Shown piece by piece: positions 26,003 to 34,320 of a DNA stretch of 64,000 nucleotides; within the stretch, counting starts at the first letter, position 1, and each line of letters opens with the position of its first letter. This DNA is from Amycolatopsis benzoatilytica AK 16/65. GTDB lineage: Bacteria; Actinomycetota; Actinomycetes; Mycobacteriales; Pseudonocardiaceae. The stretch covers positions 1,586,561 through 1,650,560 of the forward strand of contig NZ_KB912942.1 of the NCBI RefSeq assembly GCF_000383915.1, read 5' to 3'. The notes under the pieces were generated by a model. It saw nothing but the letters and a program-made list of their open reading frames with translations, did not search any database and was not told the DNA's origin. The translations under genes were made by a program, and so were the position numbers.

Positions 26003-29000
26003 GTGAGCGGAGCCGGGCCGGTCGACGGGCATTACGCCATTCTCGTCGTCGACATCAAGGAATTCAGCCGGTTTCCGACCCGGCCCGCGCAGATCGAGGC
26101 GCGGGAAGGCGTTTACCGGGCGCTCGAAACGGCGTTCGAGCGGTCCGGCGTTCCCTGGCGGCAATGCCCGCGCGAGGACCGCGGCGACGGCGTGCTGATG
26201 CTGATTCCCGGCCAGTTCTCCAAGAATCCGCTCGCCGCGCTGCTGCCGGACGAGCTGGCGCGCGCGCTCGGCGAGCGCAACGGCGGGCTGCCCGAACGGG
26301 ATTGGATCCAGTTGCGTGTCGCATTGCACGCGGGCGAGGTCGCCGCGGACAGCCACGGCTACACCGGTACTGCCATCAATCTGGCGTTCCGGCTGGTCAA
26401 CTCGGCACCGCTGCGCGGGGCGCTGGACAAGTCGTCCGGGGCGGTCGCGCTCGCGGTGTCGACCTGGTTCTACGAGGAGGTCGTGCAGCACGCCGCCGCG
26501 GCCCGGCCGAAGTCCTACCGGCGGGTGCGGGTGGAGAACAAAGAAACTCGCATCGACGCATGGATCAGCCGGCCGGACGATTCCTATCCGGACCGGCTCG
26601 CCGATTCCGACCCGATTCCGGACCGCAATTTCCAGGAACGCTACGTCGATTTCGTCCGCGAGGACAACTCGGGATTCGAACTGTTCAAGGTCGCCCGGCG
26701 GCGCGGCCCGGCCGGCTATTCCTTCGACAAGTACTACGTCGTCCCGCCGGTCACCCGCCGCCAGGCAGCCTCGCTCGACCCGGAGCTGACCGGCGCGGGC
26801 ACGGACTCGGCCAGCGCCATCGCGGACGCGCGCCGCGTGCTGCTGCTCGGCGGCGCGGGCGCGGGCAAGACGACCTTCCTGACCTGGCTGGCCAATGACG
26901 TCGCGCGGCGGCACGACCAGGAGGGGCCCTGGCAGGGCGTCGTGCCCTTCCCGATCTCGCTGCGCCGGTTCGCCTCGACCGACCTGCCGACGGACCCGGA
27001 GCTGCTGCTGGCCGCCGTCGCGCCCGGGCTCGCCGACGAGAAGCCGGACGGCTGGGTGACCGGACTGTTCGCGTCCGGCCGGGCGATGCTGCTGGTGGAC
27101 GGACTGGACGAGCTGGTCGCGGACCGGCGCGCGCGGGCCCGCGGCTGGGTCGAGTCGCTGGTGCGCGCCTACCCGGACGCGCGGTACGTGGTGACCACCC
27201 GGCCATCGGCCGTTGAGGAACAGTGGTTCGTCGACACCGAGAACGAGGTCGGCCTGGAGCGGTTCGAACTGCCGGAACTCAGCAGGCTCGGCCTCGGCCG
27301 GGTGATCGACCGCTGGTTCGCCGCGGCGGCGGACCAGGAACCGAGCGCCGGACCGCGGGAGCTGTTGAAGACTTGGCCGGAGCGGCTGCGCACCGAGCTG
27401 GACACCCGCCCGAACCTGCGCGGCCTGGTGTCCAGCCCGCTGATGGCCGGGCTGCTGTGCGCGCTGTACCGGGAGGACCAGTACCTGCCGCGCACCCGCC
27501 GGGAACTGCTCGACCAGGCGCTCGACCTGCTGCTCACCCGCTGGGACGACACCGCGCACGGCGGCATGGCGGTGGTCGACGGGCTCGGCCTCGGCAAGGC
27601 GGAAAAGCAGATCCTGCTGGAGCGGCTCGCTTCGTCGATGGTGCGGCGCAACGAACTGCTGGTGGCCGGTCCGGAAGCGCTGGTCCGGCTGGACGCGGCG
27701 AAGAAGGGGCTGCGCGCGGAGAGCATCGATGCCGCGCCGCTGCTGCAGCACCTGCTGGAGCGGTCCGTGCTGCGGGAAAGCGCCGCGGACGGCCAGATCC
27801 AGTTCATCCACCGCACCTTCCGCGACTACCTGGCCGCGGCCGATCTCGTGAAGCGCGGCCAGCTGGACGAGCTGGCCGGCCACGCACACGAGGACTCCTG
27901 GTACGAGGTCGTCTTCATGGCCGCGGCGCGGGCGCGGGAAGGCGAGGTCGCCCAGCTGCTCGACAAGCTCCTGCAGCGGGCGAGGCACAGCACGGACCAG
28001 GCCGTCGCGGACCGGTTGAAGCTGGTCGCCGCTGCCTGCCTGGAGTACGCCGACGTGGTGGATCCGCACAGCCGGCGGATCGAGGCGGAGGACGCGGCCC
28101 GCCAGCTGGTGCCGCCGCGCGACGTGCAGCAAGCGGAGATGCTGGCGAAGGCCGGACGGTTCGTCGTCGCCCTGCTGCCCGGTCCGGACGAGCTGACCGG
28201 GCCGAACCGGGACACCGCGGCGGCCGCCGTGTTGCGGACGCTCGCCTTGATCGGCGGCGAGGAAGCCTGGCAGAAGATCCGGCCGTTCACCGCGATGCAT
28301 CAGTCCACCGTCGTCAACGAGTTGCTGCGCGGGTGGCGGGCGTTCGACTTCGCCGAGGCGTACGCCGCCGAGCTGCTGTCCCGGGTCGACTTCGGCGACC
28401 TGGTGCTGAACGTGCACCGGTGGGGGATGCTGCCCCCGCTGCGCCACCTGACCACGCTGAGCGCGGTGAAGCTGATCGGCGACATCGCGCTGGTCAGCGA
28501 ACGCGACGGCGTGCGCCCGCTCGCCGCCTTGCCGAGGTTGCGGCGGCTGGAGATCGCGTCCAACGAAATAGTCCGCGACCTGCGCCCGCTCGCGGAGTGC
28601 CGGGCGCTGCGCGTGCTGACCGTCGCCGCGTACAGCTCGCTGCGGGACCTGTCCGGGCTGGCCGGTTCGTCGGTGGAGAAGCTGCGCCTGCTCACGATCG
28701 GCAAGACAGTGCGGAGCTATCCCGCGCTCGAGACGCTGGCCGGCACCCCGCTGCGCTCGCTGTCGCTGCGCCATCCCGGGCTGGCGGACGGCCTGCACCC
28801 GATCCCGGCCGAGCTGGCGCTGACCGAGCTGGCGGTCCACAACCGCGCCGAGAACCGGTCCCTGCGCGGCATCGAGCGGCTGCCGCTGCTGGAGAAGGTG
28901 ACGGTCAACGGCGTGCTGCTGCCGGAGGACGTCGCGGCGCTGGCGGAGTTGCCCGCGTTGCGCCGTCTGGTGCTGCACGATCCGTACCCGCTCGCCGACC

Positions 29001-29128
29001 TGGCCCGGCTGCGGCCGCTGGCCGGCCGGCTGCAGGTCCTGGAGCTGCGCGGGGTGGACGAGCCGGACCTGCTGCTCGCGGCTAAGACGGTCGGCGAGGA
29101 ACTGGCGGCGAAGCTGCGCGCCGGATAG
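26003..29128 (+). CDS. Cyclase-like domain - NACHT ATPase - leucine-rich repeat protein
   Basis: This 1041-residue multidomain protein has a class III nucleotide-cyclase-like domain at about residues 10-190. It retains both metal-site aspartate motifs (VVDIKEF and RGDG) and the Asn/Arg pair in INLAFRL. The NACHT/STAND NTPase follows with Walker A LLGGAGAGKTT (about 283) and Walker B MLLVDGLDE (about 362). Then comes a helical region with FIHRTFRDYLAA, typical of NACHT winged-helix ends. The last 220 residues are leucine-rich repeats (LRRLEIASNEI, LPALRRLVLH). The design is that of a sensor-switch-effector receptor; bacterial NACHT proteins are known in phage defence. The GTG at 26003 is chosen over GTG 25994 because of the -10 spacing. 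Confidence 0.82.
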   Translation: MSGAGPVDGHYAILVVDIKEFSRFPTRPAQIEAREGVYRALETAFERSGVPWRQCPREDRGDGVLMLIPGQFSKNPLAALLPDELARALGERNGGLPERDWIQLRVALHAGEVAADSHGYTGTAINLAFRLVNSAPLRGALDKSSGAVALAVSTWFYEEVVQHAAAARPKSYRRVRVENKETRIDAWISRPDDSYPDRLADSDPIPDRNFQERYVDFVREDNSGFELFKVARRRGPAGYSFDKYYVVPPVTRRQAASLDPELTGAGTDSASAIADARRVLLLGGAGAGKTTFLTWLANDVARRHDQEGPWQGVVPFPISLRRFASTDLPTDPELLLAAVAPGLADEKPDGWVTGLFASGRAMLLVDGLDELVADRRARARGWVESLVRAYPDARYVVTTRPSAVEEQWFVDTENEVGLERFELPELSRLGLGRVIDRWFAAAADQEPSAGPRELLKTWPERLRTELDTRPNLRGLVSSPLMAGLLCALYREDQYLPRTRRELLDQALDLLLTRWDDTAHGGMAVVDGLGLGKAEKQILLERLASSMVRRNELLVAGPEALVRLDAAKKGLRAESIDAAPLLQHLLERSVLRESAADGQIQFIHRTFRDYLAAADLVKRGQLDELAGHAHEDSWYEVVFMAAARAREGEVAQLLDKLLQRARHSTDQAVADRLKLVAAACLEYADVVDPHSRRIEAEDAARQLVPPRDVQQAEMLAKAGRFVVALLPGPDELTGPNRDTAAAAVLRTLALIGGEEAWQKIRPFTAMHQSTVVNELLRGWRAFDFAEAYAAELLSRVDFGDLVLNVHRWGMLPPLRHLTTLSAVKLIGDIALVSERDGVRPLAALPRLRRLEIASNEIVRDLRPLAECRALRVLTVAAYSSLRDLSGLAGSSVEKLRLLTIGKTVRSYPALETLAGTPLRSLSLRHPGLADGLHPIPAELALTELAVHNRAENRSLRGIERLPLLEKVTVNGVLLPEDVAALAELPALRRLVLHDPYPLADLARLRPLAGRLQVLELRGVDEPDLLLAAKTVGEELAAKLRAG

Positions 29129-29166
29129 CCGGGAATGAAACCGGATAGTTGAACGTTTGACGAGGC

Positions 29167-30189
29167 GTGAAGAAGATAGGCTTCCTCTCGTTCGGCCACT
29201 GGTCGGAGAGCGCGCATTCGCAGACCCGGTCGGCCGCCGACTTCCTGCATCAGTCGATCGACCTCGCCGTCGCCGCCGAGGAGCTCGGTGTGGACGGCGC
29301 TTACTTCCGCGTGCACCACTTCGCGCGGCAGGCGGGCAGCCCGTTCCCGCTGCTCGCCGCCATCGGCGCGCGGACGTCGAAGATCGAGATCGGCACCGGC
29401 GTGATCGACATGCGCTACGAGAACCCGTTGTACATGATCGAGGACGCCGGCGCGGCGGACCTGATTTCGGGCGGCAGGCTCCAGCTCGGGGTGAGCCGGG
29501 GGTCCCCCGAGCAGGTCATCGACGGCTGGCGCTACTTCGGCTACGCCCCGGCCGAGGGCGAGACCGAGGCGGACATGGCCCGCGAGCGCGTCGAGGTCTT
29601 CCTGAAGCTGCTCGAGGGCGAAGGCTTCGCGAAGCCGAACCCGCGTCCGATGTTCGCCAACCCGCCCGGCCTGCTGCGCCTGGAACCGCACTCCGAGGGC
29701 CTGCGCGACCGGATCTGGTGGGGTTCGGGCTCGAACGCGACCGCGGTCTGGGCCGCCAAGCTGGGCATGAACCTGCAGAGCTCCACGCTCAAGGACGACG
29801 AGACCGGCGAGCCGCTGCACGTCCAGCAGCGCAAGCAGATCGAGGCGTACCGCGAAGCGTGGAAGGAGGCCGGGCACGAGCGCGAGCCGCGCGTGTCGGT
29901 GAGCCGCAGCATCTTCGCGCTGACCAACGACCTGGACCGGGCCTACTTCGGCAGCGACCGCAACTCGCGCGACCAGATCGGCATGATCGACGAGAACACC
30001 CGGGCGATCTTCGGCCGCTCGTATGCCGCCGAGCCGGACGAGCTGGTCCGGCAGCTCAAGGAGGACGAGGCGGTCCAGGCGGCGGACACGCTGCTGCTGA
30101 CAGTGCCGAACCAGCTCGGTGTCGAGTACAACGCGCACGTGCTGGAGAGCATCCTGACGCACGTGGCCCCGGAGCTCGGCTGGCGCTGA
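29167..30189 (+). CDS. LLM-class flavin-dependent oxidoreductase
   Basis: This 340-residue bacterial luciferase-like TIM barrel has AAEELGVDGAYFRVHHFARQ near the N-terminus, IEIGTGVIDMRYENPLYMIEDAGAAD, abbreviated here in part, and LQLGVSRGSPEQV. These enzymes use reduced flavin (FMNH2 or F420H2) for mono-oxygenation or hydride transfer; the substrate is not predictable. The start is GTG, with GAGG very close to it. It begins 38 bp after the NACHT gene on the same strand and might be co-transcribed, but no functional link is evident. Confidence 0.85.
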   Translation: MKKIGFLSFGHWSESAHSQTRSAADFLHQSIDLAVAAEELGVDGAYFRVHHFARQAGSPFPLLAAIGARTSKIEIGTGVIDMRYENPLYMIEDAGAADLISGGRLQLGVSRGSPEQVIDGWRYFGYAPAEGETEADMARERVEVFLKLLEGEGFAKPNPRPMFANPPGLLRLEPHSEGLRDRIWWGSGSNATAVWAAKLGMNLQSSTLKDDETGEPLHVQQRKQIEAYREAWKEAGHEREPRVSVSRSIFALTNDLDRAYFGSDRNSRDQIGMIDENTRAIFGRSYAAEPDELVRQLKEDEAVQAADTLLLTVPNQLGVEYNAHVLESILTHVAPELGWR

Positions 30190-30521
30190 AGCACGGCTCG
30201 CGGTCCCGGGCGGCTTCGGCCGAATAGGTCTAGACAATTTTAGTAATGGTCTAGCTGAGCCTGGTAAGCGGCTAGTGTCGCGGTCCAGGCACCTCCTCCC
30301 ATTGATGCCGGGACCGCTTGCCGTGGCTCGTGCCTGTTCCGCTTGCAGACGGGTGGCACGAAGAACCGGGCGGTAACGGGCTTGGGCTGAGTAATCCTGC
30401 TTAGACCGCCCTAAGCAGAGTTCCGCGTTTTTCCAGGTAGATGGCCTGTCCGCGGGTGGCGGTCGTTGAATTCGGCGTTGTTGGTCCCGTAGTGTGACCG
30501 GGTGACTACGGGAGGGGAGTC
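30190..30521. other. Intergenic region with tandem DasR-like sites
   Basis: These 332 bp contain no convincing gene. The notable content is the pair of GGTCTAG motifs at 30225-30258; the rest shows only short imperfect hairpins. A GGAGGGGAG ribosome-binding site at its end serves the 30522 frame. Confidence 0.55.
30225..30258. promoter_or_regulatory. Tandem DasR-like (dre) operator candidates
   Basis: TAGGTCTAGACAAT (30225-30238) and TGGTCTAGCTGA (30247-30258) each keep the GGTCTAG core of the published dre consensus TGGTCTAGACCA. They are spaced 21 bp, two helical turns. DasR controls GlcNAc and chitin use in actinomycetes; a chitinase remnant lies 1.9 kb downstream. Confidence 0.4.
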
Positions 30522-30713
30522 ATGGGGTTCACGACGGTGCCCGAGGCGCTGCGGGCTGCGTGCCGATCGGCAGGGGAGAAGGTGGCCAAGCTGCGCGGTG
30601 CGGACTGTGCTGAGCCAGTCGGGCGGGTGGCCGGCGCGGTTCGGGGTGGGAAAGCGACGGTCGCGGCCGGGCAGTGCCGGGACGCGTTGGCGGCGACACC
30701 GGATGCGCGCTGA
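30522..30713 (+). pseudogene. WXG100-like small protein gene, truncated
   Basis: The frame encodes MGFTTVPEALRAACRSAGEK and continues for 63 residues, resembling the start of roughly 100-residue WXG100-like actinomycete proteins. It then stops at a point where the sequence switches, in another frame, into a DUF1023 hydrolase C-terminus. A GGAGGGGAG ribosome-binding site is intact. I read the junction near 30700-30720 as a deletion scar that removed the end of this gene and most of the hydrolase. A short peptide could still be made. Confidence 0.5.
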
Positions 30714-31078
30714 GCCACGACGCGCCGGTCCAGGACGCGATGCTGTTCGGTTCCCCCGGGCAAGGCGCGGAGCACTTGAAAGTCCCGCAGGGTCACCTGT
30801 ACGCCGCCCAAGACGCCGGGGACACCCTCGTGCCCAACTACGGCAACACCGGCGCGCTCGGACCCAGCCCCTACTTCAGCCCGGACGCGAATAACTACCA
30901 CCAGATGTCCACCGATGCCAGCGTGACCGAAGCGGGCCCGCTCAACGCCACGAAGGACCACGGCGGCTACCTCGACGCCCAGTCGACCAGCCTCTACAAC
31001 ATGGCCGCCATCACGACCGGACACGGTGCCGATCTTGCCCAGTACAAGGGCACCGTCGTCGCGGACGGTCCCCGATGA
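30714..31078 (+). pseudogene. DUF1023 alpha/beta-hydrolase C-terminal remnant
   Basis: About 120 codons match the C-terminal part of DUF1023 alpha/beta hydrolases: SHDAPVQDAMLFGSPGQG, VPQGHLYAAQDAGDTLVPNY and HGGYLDAQSTSLYNMAAI. The nucleophile elbow and the rest of the N-terminal half are missing. The remnant ends with TGA overlapping the ATG of the lipoprotein gene, showing the original operon order of WXG100-like gene, hydrolase, lipoprotein. It is not expected to be functional. Confidence 0.6.
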
Positions 31079-31671
31079 CCCGGCCCAGCCGCCTGAAAGC
31101 GGCGCTCGCCGTAGCCCTGGCCGCCGCAGCCCTGACTGCGTGCAGCGTCGAAAAGTCGCCTTTCCCAGGAGACAACGTGGACCGAGACCCGGCAGAAGTC
31201 TGGGCCGCCTTGATGCGGCTGCCCGACACCGACCAAGCCCGCCAGCAATACCAGCAACTCGACACCGAACTCCGCCAAGCCCTCACCGCCGCCATCCCCA
31301 AACTGGGGCCTTGGAAACCTAGTGAGAACGCCACCGGCTCGCGAGCAGGATGTGGCGCACGGTTCCCCGGCGTCGGCAACGACGGCGAGCAGGCAAGCTT
31401 GGGCGACCACGTGGTGCCCGGGAACCTGCCGGACGCCGACTACGAGAAAGCCCTCGCCGTCATCGGGACCATCGCCAAGCGCTATGGATTCGACCCGCAG
31501 CCCCAGCGGTTGCACGACGCACCCGGATCACACGACGCCGTGTTCCACAACAGGACCGACGAAGGGGAAATTTCCTTCGGCACTGCGGTAAATACCAGCC
31601 TTCAGCTAAGCCTCAGCTGCCATCTATTCCCCGCTGCCAAAAAGCGCGGCACACCCTCCAGCACACCCTAA
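31075..31671 (+). CDS. LppA-like lipoprotein
   Basis: This 198-residue protein has a lipoprotein signal peptide (basic MTRPSRLK, alanine-rich core, lipobox LTAC with Cys23). The mature region has the pattern RLPDTDQARQQYQQLDTELRQAL and two to three cysteines, as in LppA-type actinobacterial lipoproteins. It would be anchored on the outer face of the membrane. The ATG overlaps the stop of the broken hydrolase gene, so it appears to be the only complete survivor of that operon. Function unknown. Confidence 0.65.
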   Translation: MTRPSRLKAALAVALAAAALTACSVEKSPFPGDNVDRDPAEVWAALMRLPDTDQARQQYQQLDTELRQALTAAIPKLGPWKPSENATGSRAGCGARFPGVGNDGEQASLGDHVVPGNLPDADYEKALAVIGTIAKRYGFDPQPQRLHDAPGSHDAVFHNRTDEGEISFGTAVNTSLQLSLSCHLFPAAKKRGTPSSTP

Positions 31672-31880
31672 CCGGGGCAGCGACCGGTCCGGCAGCACCC
31701 AGCCGCAAGAACCCGCCGCGCCTTCCTCTCGGCTGCACGGCGGGGCGGTTTTGAGACCGCATCAGGTACTGCGAACGCAGGTCCACACCGCAAATCCGTG
31801 GGAGAATCGACTGGCAGCTCCTGGCTTCCCGGGTCCGACTCGCCGATCGCCATGGGAAACATCATCGTGGGAAACAAGCC
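31672..31880. other. Intergenic segment after lipoprotein gene
   Basis: A possible terminator is formed by CCCGCCG (31712-31718) and CGGCGGG (31738-31744), followed by GCGGTTTT. No gene is seen here. Confidence 0.45.
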
Positions 31881-32025
31881 ATGACCCGCTCCACGGCGAG
31901 AAGAACTAACGACGACTGGCGGCACCGCGACGGCTATCCTCCTCGCCTTGACCGCATGCGGAGGTCCGCCCATGGAACTCACTGTCTCGGCCGAACAGGC
32001 ACGACAAAACGGGCCCTCTTTGTTC
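31881..32025 (+). pseudogene. Second lipoprotein gene, frameshifted and truncated
   Basis: ATG 31881 begins MTRSTARRT, then the reading shifts frame into TGGTATAILLALTACGGPP, a lipobox-containing signal peptide, and MELTVSAEQARQNG. It runs into unrelated sequence after about 45 codons. The similarity in layout to the lipoprotein at 31075 suggests a tandem paralogue that has lost its frame and its C-terminus. Confidence 0.42.
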
Positions 32026-32099
32026 AGTTGTCGGGGAAACAGCAGTAGTGATTGATCGCGAGGGCCACGGCGTCTGCTTGCTGCGGCGTGGGTGCCGAA

Positions 32100-32126
32100 A
32101 CCCCTTTCTGGTGCCCACAAAGGGGT
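32100..32126. other. Short hairpin before chitinase remnant
   Basis: ACCCCTTT and AAAGGGGT form a perfect 8-bp stem with an 11-nt loop. Its role is unknown; it lies at the junction between lipoprotein-derived and chitinase-derived sequence. Confidence 0.4.
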
Positions 32127-32128
32127 AA

Positions 32129-32488
32129 TCCGGTGCTTTGACCTACCACACGATGGGCAGCGCGGACTTCCTGATCGCGATGACCGACATGCTGCGCTCC
32201 GGCTTCCAGGTCGCCAACACCGGTCAGACCTTCCCCGGCCTGCGCGACGACCAGATCGCGGTGGGCGTGCCCGCGGCGGTCAGCGCCGGCAACGGGTTCG
32301 TTTCCCCGGACGACGTGCACACCGCGCTGACCTGCCTCGCGCACGGCACCGGCTGCGGCTCGTACGCCTTGCGCGGCGGCCCGTCGCCGGCCCTGCGCGG
32401 GCTGATGACCTGGTCGGTGAACTGGGACCACTACTACGACTGGGCTTTCCAGAATGCGCATCGGCCGTTCCTGAACGCATTGGGATAG
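32129..32488 (+). pseudogene. GH18 chitinase C-terminal remnant
   Basis: The frame, opening after a TAA at 32126, encodes the last part of a GH18 chitinase barrel. LTYHTMGSADFLIAMTDMLR, LRDDQIAVGVPAAVSAGNGF and LRGLMTWSVNWDHYYDWAFQ are characteristic of secreted actinomycete chitinases. The catalytic DxxDxDxE strand, signal peptide and N-terminal two-thirds are absent. No start codon context is visible, so it is a pseudogene fragment. Its right end lies 44 bp from the palindrome that carries the IS1380 element. Confidence 0.68.
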
Positions 32489-32532
32489 GCGTTCCGCGAC
32501 GGTTCTCTGACCAGCTGTCACCATTCCGCGGA

Positions 32533-32562
32533 GTCCGGGAAGGGAACATTGAGGGAATCAGA
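32533..32562. repeat. Left half of palindromic repeat split by IS1380
   Basis: GTCCGGGAAGGGAACATTG plus GAGGGAATCAGA is the left arm and loop of the repeat family. Its last five bases TCAGA (32558-32562) are the target duplication of the inserted element. The right half is at 34218-34247. Confidence 0.88.
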
Positions 32563-34217
32563 CCTCGATCCACCGATGTGAGTTTGTGTTGGTGTTGGTG
32601 GTGGGGTGTGGGTCGTGTCTTGTGGGGTGGGCGCGTTGGTGTGGCTGGCGTCGCACCAGCGTGTCCACTGCGGGTTCTCCGGTCGGGGGTGGGCGGGGGT
32701 CAGGTTGTGCGGGGTTTTCGGCGGGCGGGGTCGGGTTGGTGGGTGGCGGTGAAGAGGCCGAGGTAGCTGTCGGCGCGGGGCCAGTGCTGGGGCAGGTGCA
32801 GGGTGGTGGTGCGGGCGGTGCGGGCGAGTCGGGCGGCGACGGCGACGAGGTGGGCGCGGATGGTGGCGGTGCGGGCGTTGGCGTGGAAGCGGCTGGCGAG
32901 GGATCCGGCGGCGCGCAGCAGGTTGTGGGCGAGGGCGGCGAGGGCGAGCCAGGCGGCGTTGGCGGCGAAGCGTCCGGAGGGGAAGTGGGCGAGGGCGGAG
33001 TCGTTGAGGTCGGCGAAGATCTGCTCGATGGTCCCGGCGCGGCCGCGGTGGTGGGTTTCGGCGGTGACGGTGTCGAATCCGGTGTTGGTGAACACGGCCT
33101 GGTAGCGGTAGGCGGGGAACAGTTCGCCGGTCGCGTCGCGGGCGGTGTCGCGGACGCGGCGGACGACGAGGCGGGCGGTGATGCGCTGGCCGTTGCGGGT
33201 GGGGTTGGCGAACGCGGTGCAGGGGATTTCCGCGACGTCGGCGGCGCGGACCCAGGTCCGGCTGTCCTGGTCGTAGACCGGGCGGGCGTAGGCGATCGGC
33301 TGCCACGCGTTCTCGCCGATGCCGGCGATCGCGGCGCGGACGGAGGGGTTCTGCGGTGCGGTGACGGAGAACCGGGCGCCGGCCTCGGTGATCGCGGCCA
33401 GGATTTCCCCGTGGTAGAAACCGGAATCGAGCCGGACCACCAGCGTCCCGGTCGCGCCGCAGGCGCGGGCGGTCGCGAGGTTGGCGCGCACGAACGACAC
33501 CGCGTTGCGGGCGGAGTGGGCCTGCCCGCCGCGCAGCCGGGTCCCGGTGATCACCGGTGCGCAGACCGGCGAGGACAGGCAGCCGGCGAGGAAGTTCAGC
33601 CCGCGGACCTTCGTGTAGCCGAACGCGGCGCCGTCCTTGCCCGCCCCGAACACCCGGGTGATCTTGGAGTCGATGTCGAGGAACGCCAGCTCGCCGGCCC
33701 CGCCCAGCAGCCGAGGGTCGTGCGCGGCCAGCTTCGCCAGCACCCCGGTCGCGACGTTCTGCAGCTGGGCCACGTGGCCGAGGGCGAAACCGCGCAGGAA
33801 CGTGCCCAGCGTCGAGGGCGCCCGCGCGCCCGCGAACAGCCGCGGCATCGCGCCGTGGCGGACGATGTCCAGATCGTCGATCGAGTCCGCGCCCGCCGCC
33901 ATCCCGGCCACGATCGTCGACACCTTCGCCCCGGCGTTGGCCCCCGCCGTGGTCCCCAGCGTGAGCAGCTCGTCGGCCAGCCCGCCCAAACCGGCACGCT
34001 CGGCCAGCCGCATCACCGGCACCAGCCCCGCATGCGACACGAGATTCGGATCGTCGAACCTCGCCGACACCGCCCCGGCAGTATGCAATGATCGCATCCA
34101 GCAGATGCCCTCTCCCTCGGTGACAATTGCTCTGTCGCAAGAACAATCATCCCAGGCCAGAGGGCATCTGCGCGTCCAGACACGACCTACACCACCACAA
34201 ACACCGGTGGATCCAGG
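32563..34217. mobile_element. IS1380-family insertion sequence, complete
   Basis: The element is 1655 bp long and bounded by inverted repeats CCTCGATCCACCGATGT (left) and the complement of CCTGGATCCACCGGTGT (right), 17 bp with two mismatches. TCAGA is duplicated on both sides (32558-32562 and 34218-34222). It carries one intact transposase gene on the minus strand. Removing element and one duplication restores a perfect palindromic repeat, so the boundaries are secure. Confidence 0.9.
32700..34097 (-). CDS. IS1380-family DDE transposase
   Basis: This 465-residue protein has the DDE residues in LAFLDIDSK, LVVRLDSGFYHG and HRGRAGTIEQIFADL, in the order and spacing of IS1380 transposases. The frame is intact and the length is normal for the family (about 430-470). 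It fills most of the element, with 120-140 bp at each end holding the inverted repeats and promoter. Nothing suggests inactivation, so recent insertion is likely. Confidence 0.92.
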   Translation of the reverse strand: MRSLHTAGAVSARFDDPNLVSHAGLVPVMRLAERAGLGGLADELLTLGTTAGANAGAKVSTIVAGMAAGADSIDDLDIVRHGAMPRLFAGARAPSTLGTFLRGFALGHVAQLQNVATGVLAKLAAHDPRLLGGAGELAFLDIDSKITRVFGAGKDGAAFGYTKVRGLNFLAGCLSSPVCAPVITGTRLRGGQAHSARNAVSFVRANLATARACGATGTLVVRLDSGFYHGEILAAITEAGARFSVTAPQNPSVRAAIAGIGENAWQPIAYARPVYDQDSRTWVRAADVAEIPCTAFANPTRNGQRITARLVVRRVRDTARDATGELFPAYRYQAVFTNTGFDTVTAETHHRGRAGTIEQIFADLNDSALAHFPSGRFAANAAWLALAALAHNLLRAAGSLASRFHANARTATIRAHLVAVAARLARTARTTTLHLPQHWPRADSYLGLFTATHQPDPARRKPRTT

Positions 34218-34247
34218 TCAGAGTCCCTCAATGTTCCCTTCCCGGAC
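34218..34247. repeat. Right half of palindromic repeat split by IS1380
   Basis: TCAGA followed by GTCCCTCAATGTTCCCTTCC and CGGAC is the duplicated target plus the right arm matching 32533-32562. The palindrome originally lay about 75 bp upstream of the acyltransferase gene. Confidence 0.88.
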
Positions 34248-34320
34248 CGTGGTGCCGCCGCGTCGGGCGTCCCGCTAGCATCACGGGACTTCAGCGGGGT
34301 GGATCAGAGGGGAACCGAAC

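Noticed and set aside
25892..28978. A 1028-codon open frame antisense to the NACHT gene
   Set aside because: It has low-complexity Arg/Gln/Gly/Val composition, no motifs and no start context. It is the mirror of strong third-position GC in the real gene on the other strand.
32024..32524. A minus-strand frame ending NHYCCFPDN across the chitinase remnant
   Set aside because: It has no recognisable family and is mostly antisense to the clear GH18 fragment; the cysteine-rich end is not enough evidence.
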